From an uncultured Mycoplasmatota bacterium (GTDB taxonomy: Bacteria; Bacillota_I; Bacilli_A; RF39; UBA660): a stretch of DNA of 7,307 nucleotides. The notes beneath the pieces were generated by a model. The model saw only the letters and a program-made list of their open reading frames with translations. It was not told the origin of the DNA and made no database searches. How positions within the stretch are numbered: position 1 is the stretch's first letter; each line of letters begins with the position of its first letter. The position numbers were made by a program, and so were the translations under genes. The DNA lies in assembly GCA_900553045.1 (NCBI GenBank), contig USBW01000031.1:1-7307 (forward strand), read 5' to 3'. Positions 5,479 through 7,307 of the stretch are shown here, one piece after another.

Positions 5479-5739
5479 ATGGATACACTAAAAGTATCAA
5501 GCAAATCCAATCCAAATTCAGTAGCAGGGGCCTTAACAAATGTTTTTAGAGACAAAGGAACTGTAGAAATTCAAGCAATAGGGGCAGGGGCTTTAAATCA
5601 AGCTATCAAAGCCATTGCTATTGCAAGAGGCTTCGTTGCTCCTTCAGGTAAAAATTTAATTTGTATCCCTGCCTTTGTAGATATAACGATCGATGGTGAG
5701 GAAAGAACTGCTATTAAATTAATTGTAGAAGCCAAGTAA
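5479..5739 (+). CDS. spoVS: Stage V sporulation protein S
   Basis: An 86-residue protein that matches Bacillus subtilis SpoVS almost residue for residue in the core: LKVSSKSNPNSVAGAL, VEIQAIGAGALNQAIKAIAI, ARGFVAPSGKNLICIPAF and DGEERTAIKLIVEAK. SpoVS has a compact Alba-like fold and is needed for spore coat assembly and completion of stage V in B. subtilis; homologues also occur in non-spore-formers, where they are thought to bind nucleic acid. Length and both ends agree with the family. The ATG has AAAGGA (5462-5467) at rather long spacing. It is divergent from deoD and ends at a strong terminator. Its neighbours ylbD and ylbE support a sporulation context. Confidence 0.97.
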   Translation: MDTLKVSSKSNPNSVAGALTNVFRDKGTVEIQAIGAGALNQAIKAIAIARGFVAPSGKNLICIPAFVDITIDGEERTAIKLIVEAK

Positions 5740-5748
5740 ACTACGAAT

Positions 5749-5778
5749 AAAGATCTCTAGACTTTCTAGAGGTCTTTT
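5749..5778 (+). terminator. Terminator of spoVS
   Basis: A 13-bp stem (5749-5761 with 5765-5777) with a CTT loop and a TTTT end. T5754/G5772 is a U-G wobble in + RNA. The right arm TAGAGGTCTTTT is identical to that of the terminator at 4630-4641. A further ACCTCTAG at 5793-5800 is complementary to part of this arm. Confidence 0.87.
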
Positions 5779-5804
5779 AAAATAAGAAAATTACCTCTAG
5801 GTAT

Positions 5805-5835
5805 TTGTCACATTAAATCAAAAATAACATATATT
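5805..5835 (+). promoter_or_regulatory. Candidate promoter region of ylbD-ylbE
   Basis: TTGTCA (5805-5810) with TATATT (5830-5835) is spaced poorly for sigma-A (19 bases). CATATATT (5828-5835) fits the sigma-E -10 pattern CATAnAnT, with only a vague -35 (CATTAAAT, 5811-5818). Transcription from here would start very close to the AGGTGATG ribosome binding site at 5841-5848. Confidence 0.25.
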
Positions 5836-5852
5836 TTAGTAGGTGATGTTTT

Positions 5853-6206
5853 ATGTCATTGGAGAACTTTAAATCGTTTGTAAGGGAAAGACCAAGCTTA
5901 AATAATTATGTTCAAAACGGAAATATGAGCTGGCAAAAATTTTATGAGATGTACGAGCTTTATGGCGATAAAAGCAGGGTCTGGGATCAATTTTTAAATA
6001 CTACTTCTCAAAGCTCTTCTTCTTTTTCTCTAAAAGATGTCTTTAGTACTTTTAAAAATATGGATATGAATGAGTTACAAAAAGGCATAACCTCTGTGCA
6101 AAAAGGGCTAGATTATGTCAAAGATATGTTTGAGTCTAAAGCTAAGAATATTCCTACTAAAAAACCTTATGAGCCAAGACCTCTTTATAAGTATTTTGAT
6201 GATTGA
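5853..6206 (+). CDS. ylbD: YlbD-like spore coat-associated protein
   Basis: A 117-residue protein that matches the YlbD putative coat protein family. The N-terminal part reads ENFKSFVRERPSLNNYVQNG, then SWQKFYEMYELYGDKSRVWDQFL, the counterpart of 'FKAFVKxHPKLVxEVRxGxxTWQ' followed by a Trp-containing helix in Bacillus YlbD. A Ser-rich linker (51-59) follows. The second half FSTFKNMDMNELQKGITSVQKGLDYVKDMF is the conserved C-terminal helical repeat. The final 25 residues are Lys/Pro-rich. The start ATG has AGGTGATG at 5841-5848. Its stop overlaps the next gene, and that gene is YlbE-like, the same order as in B. subtilis, which strengthens both calls. The exact role in the coat is not established. 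Confidence 0.82.
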   Translation: MSLENFKSFVRERPSLNNYVQNGNMSWQKFYEMYELYGDKSRVWDQFLNTTSQSSSSFSLKDVFSTFKNMDMNELQKGITSVQKGLDYVKDMFESKAKNIPTKKPYEPRPLYKYFDD

Positions 6207-6427
6207 TGCACATAGATATTCAATATAGAATTGCTAACAATCCCAATTACAAACGTTTTTTAGAAGAGAATTCTTATTGGTATAAGTATCTAAATAGGAA
6301 TAGACTGTATTTTAAAGATTTTGACAACTCGATGAAAAAGCAATATAAACTTACAACTGAAGATAGAATTGATAAAATGCGAGAAGGAATTGACACAATC
6401 TCTAAAATTATGGAGATATTAAGTTGA
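6206..6427 (+). CDS. ylbE: YlbE-like protein
   Basis: A 73-residue protein similar to Bacillus YlbE. Its N-terminal half, YKRFLEENSYWYKYLNRN with RLYFKDF after it, corresponds to 'LKRFIREQPQWYRKLMRNPxDLxxF', and its C-terminal half is a helix (TTEDRIDKMREGIDTISKIM). The start is taken as ATG 6206, in the overlap TGATG with the ylbD stop. A TTG one codon earlier is also open but unlikely. There is no Shine-Dalgarno sequence upstream, so translation is probably coupled to ylbD. The function of YlbE is unknown. The conserved ylbD-ylbE order suggests a shared role in sporulation. No terminator hairpin follows, only a T-rich stretch (T6-C-T9, 6428-6443). Confidence 0.82.
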   Translation: MHIDIQYRIANNPNYKRFLEENSYWYKYLNRNRLYFKDFDNSMKKQYKLTTEDRIDKMREGIDTISKIMEILS

Positions 6428-6454
6428 TTTTTTCTTTTTTTTTGAAAACTTTAG

Positions 6455-6463
6455 TGCTATACT
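6455..6463 (+). promoter_or_regulatory. Extended -10 promoter of the pilin-like locus
   Basis: TGCTATACT (6455-6463) is an extended -10. The only -35-like element, TTGAAA at 6442-6447, is too close. The T6-C-T9 tract just upstream could act as an A/T-rich UP-type element. The start would fall near 6470, exactly at the AGGTGA ribosome binding site (6470-6475), giving almost no leader. Confidence 0.45.
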
Positions 6464-6479
6464 AAAAATAGGTGAAGCT

Positions 6480-6662
6480 ATGAAAAAATTAAATAATAGA
6501 GGATTCGCAATAACGACTATTGTTTATTCGATTGTAATCTTATTACTTGTGATGATTTTAACTCTTTTTGCTGTGTTAAGGCAGGAGTATGGCAACCAGA
6601 GAGATTATATTACTGATATAAATGATGGCCTTAATGAATGTTTGAGAACTAATACTTGTTAG
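6480..6662 (+). CDS. Short prepilin-like protein lacking Glu5
   Basis: A 60-residue protein with a type IV prepilin-like beginning. A basic leader (MKKLNNRG, 1-8) ends in Gly, then comes Phe9 and a long hydrophobic helix (AITTIVYSIVILLLVMILTL and on to about 35). The position equivalent to mature Glu5 is Thr13, so the hallmark glutamate is missing. Such variants are usually minor or tip subunits. After the helix there are only about 25 residues (RQEYGNQRDYITDINDGLNE, then Cys53 and Cys60), so there is no globular pilin head. AGGTGA (6470-6475) precedes the ATG. Its TAG overlaps the AGGAGG of the next pilin gene, so the two are co-transcribed. It might alternatively be a simple membrane peptide. 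Confidence 0.7.
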   Translation: MKKLNNRGFAITTIVYSIVILLLVMILTLFAVLRQEYGNQRDYITDINDGLNECLRTNTC

Positions 6663-6671
6663 GAGGATTTT

Positions 6672-7130
6672 ATGAAGAATAAAAGAGCTTTTACGCTGGT
6701 TGAGTTAATAGCTGTCATAGCGATTTTGGCAATTATTGTAGCTATTGCTGTACCAAATATTATGAATATGCTAAATAATAGTAGAAAACAACAATTTATA
6801 GCTGATGCCAGTACGATTATTGGTCGTGCTAAATATCGTGCTACTTTGGAAGAGTATGATGACTTATTTGTAGCCGATGGATCATCTTGCCGTGTCATTA
6901 CTTTAAGAAATTTGGGTTATGATGATTTTCCAGATGCTGATGGTAATCATTATGATATCGATGCTACTAAAGTTAGAATATGTCTAGAAAATAAGACAGA
7001 TGTCTACTATATTGTCACAAGAAGTAAAGATGCTTCCGGTAACTATACTAGGGGAGTATATAACTCTGAGAATAGTGGCGGCTATGTAAAAGAAGCAGAT
7101 CTTAGTGAAGAATACGTAGTAAATTTTTAA
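6672..7130 (+). CDS. Type IV pilin-like protein
   Basis: A 152-residue prepilin. The leader MKNKRA is followed by FTLVELIAVIAILAIIVAIA, the class III signal and N-terminal polymerisation helix, with Glu5 conserved (Glu11 of the precursor). The residue before the cleavage site is Ala instead of the usual Gly, which prepilin peptidases often tolerate. After the helix comes an alpha-spine (SRKQQFIADASTIIGRAKYR), then a small head with two cysteines (Cys73, Cys104) and an acidic loop PDADGNHYDID (87-97) that resembles the 'DPWGNPY'-type loop of pseudopilins and could bind calcium. AGGAGG (6661-6666) precedes the ATG. It could belong to a type IV pilus, a competence pseudopilus or a secretion pseudopilus; no assembly gene is in view. 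Confidence 0.88.
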   Translation: MKNKRAFTLVELIAVIAILAIIVAIAVPNIMNMLNNSRKQQFIADASTIIGRAKYRATLEEYDDLFVADGSSCRVITLRNLGYDDFPDADGNHYDIDATKVRICLENKTDVYYIVTRSKDASGNYTRGVYNSENSGGYVKEADLSEEYVVNF

Positions 7131-7157
7131 CTGAATCAAACCAAAAAAGGTGTCAAA

Positions 7158-7175
7158 TTTTGTTTACAAACAAAA
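7158..7175. repeat. 18-bp perfect dyad over the third pilin promoter
   Basis: TTTTGTTT (7158-7165) and AAACAAAA (7168-7175) are exact inverted copies around AC. An alternative pairing joins ATTTTGTTT (7157-7165) with AAACAAAAT (7173-7181). The dyad covers the -35 box TTTACA, and no U-run follows. It therefore looks more like an operator than a terminator. A/T-only composition raises the chance of coincidence. Confidence 0.6.
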
Positions 7176-7191
7176 CAAAATATGATATAAA
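7163..7191 (+). promoter_or_regulatory. Promoter of the third pilin gene
   Basis: TTTACA (7163-7168), a 17-bp spacer and TATAAA (7186-7191) preceded by TGA form a good extended -10 promoter. A second TATAAT at 7204-7209 lacks a -35. The boxes lie about 40-70 bases before the ATG at 7230, so this pilin can be expressed separately from the two upstream. Confidence 0.65.
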
Positions 7192-7229
7192 TAATATTGT
7201 AAATATAATAGAAAAGGAGAAGGTAAATT

Positions 7230-7307
7230 ATGAAGAATAGTAAAAAGGGCTTTACCTTAATCGAGTTATTAGCAGTAATTGTAATTTTAGCAATTTTAGT
7301 AGCTGTA
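7230..7307 (+). CDS. Type IV prepilin, N-terminal part (cut by window end)
   Basis: The frame is open from ATG 7230 to the last base, 26 codons. It begins with the leader MKNSKKG and continues FTLIELLAVIVILAILVAV. This is a textbook prepilin start: basic leader, Gly before the cleavage site, Phe1, and Glu5 (Glu12 of the precursor). AAGGAG (7214-7219) lies at normal spacing. The canonical leader and independent promoter suggest this could be the major subunit, with the two upstream genes encoding minor ones. The globular part lies outside the window, so subunit class cannot be judged. Confidence 0.88.
   Translation, partial: MKNSKKGFTLIELLAVIVILAILVAV

Noticed and set aside
5358..5555. 65-codon - strand frame upstream of deoD
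   Set aside because: It covers the spoVS start and the divergent promoter region. The translation resembles no protein I know, and the deoD start is explained without it.
6203..6205. TTG at 6203 as the ylbE start
   Set aside because: The following ATG at 6206 forms a classic TGATG coupling with the ylbD stop. The TTG adds one Met and has no ribosome binding site.
6659..6898. 79-codon - strand frame opposite the 152-residue pilin
   Set aside because: Antisense of the hydrophobic pilin helix; no ribosome binding site and no family pattern.
1..7307. Insertion sequence, prophage, CRISPR array, tRNA or rRNA
   Set aside because: No transposase, integrase, terminal repeats, regular spaced repeats, tRNA cloverleaf or rRNA sequence was seen on either strand.

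Overview
The window is AT-rich bacterial chromosome with short intergenic gaps, strong AAGGAGG-, AGGAGG- and AGGTGA-type ribosome binding sites, sigma-A-like promoters and many U-tailed terminator hairpins. Gene content points to a low-GC Firmicute of class Bacilli: CarD, a Firmicute-type DnaG, SpoVS, and the adjacent pair YlbD and YlbE, which I know mainly from Bacilli. The standard code is used (TGG for Trp, TGA as a stop). An uncultured gut-type Bacilli lineage with sporulation genes is my inference; the sequence does not name a species.

Layout. 1-54 is the tail of an unidentified + strand gene. 119-451 holds the nucleoid protein HU on the - strand with its terminator. Its promoter lies back to back with the promoter of a small GNAT-like acetyltransferase (603-869). 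That gene abuts a 52-codon ORF whose first two thirds resemble the RNA polymerase alpha C-terminal domain. Right behind it, on the opposite strand, is a start-less fragment resembling the Spo0A DNA-binding domain. 1025-1168 has a promoter-like sequence, mutually exclusive hairpins and a strong terminator, possibly a small RNA. 1272-1733 is a trimeric-type dUTPase.

1882-4615 carries the information-processing core: CarD, DNA primase DnaG (TTG start) and a 77-residue tail-anchored protein in the place where rpoD usually follows dnaG. deoD (purine nucleoside phosphorylase) converges on it from the - strand, and one hairpin spans both stop codons. 5479-6427 is a sporulation-associated block: spoVS, then ylbD-ylbE coupled through a TGATG overlap.

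6480-7307 is the start of a type IV pilin-like locus: a 60-residue prepilin-like peptide without Glu5, a 152-residue pilin, and a third prepilin cut by the window end. The third has its own promoter, with a perfect 18-bp dyad covering the -35 box.

HU, dUTPase, primase and CarD serve chromosome structure, nucleotide-pool hygiene, replication and transcription. DeoD serves purine salvage, SpoVS and YlbDE serve sporulation, and the pilins belong to a surface or DNA-uptake filament. I see no mobile element, CRISPR array, tRNA or rRNA. The most unusual points are the alpha-CTD/Spo0A remnant junction with its putative small RNA, the Asn replacing the catalytic Asp of DeoD, the carD promoter nested in the dUTPase terminator, and the dyad over the pilin promoter.
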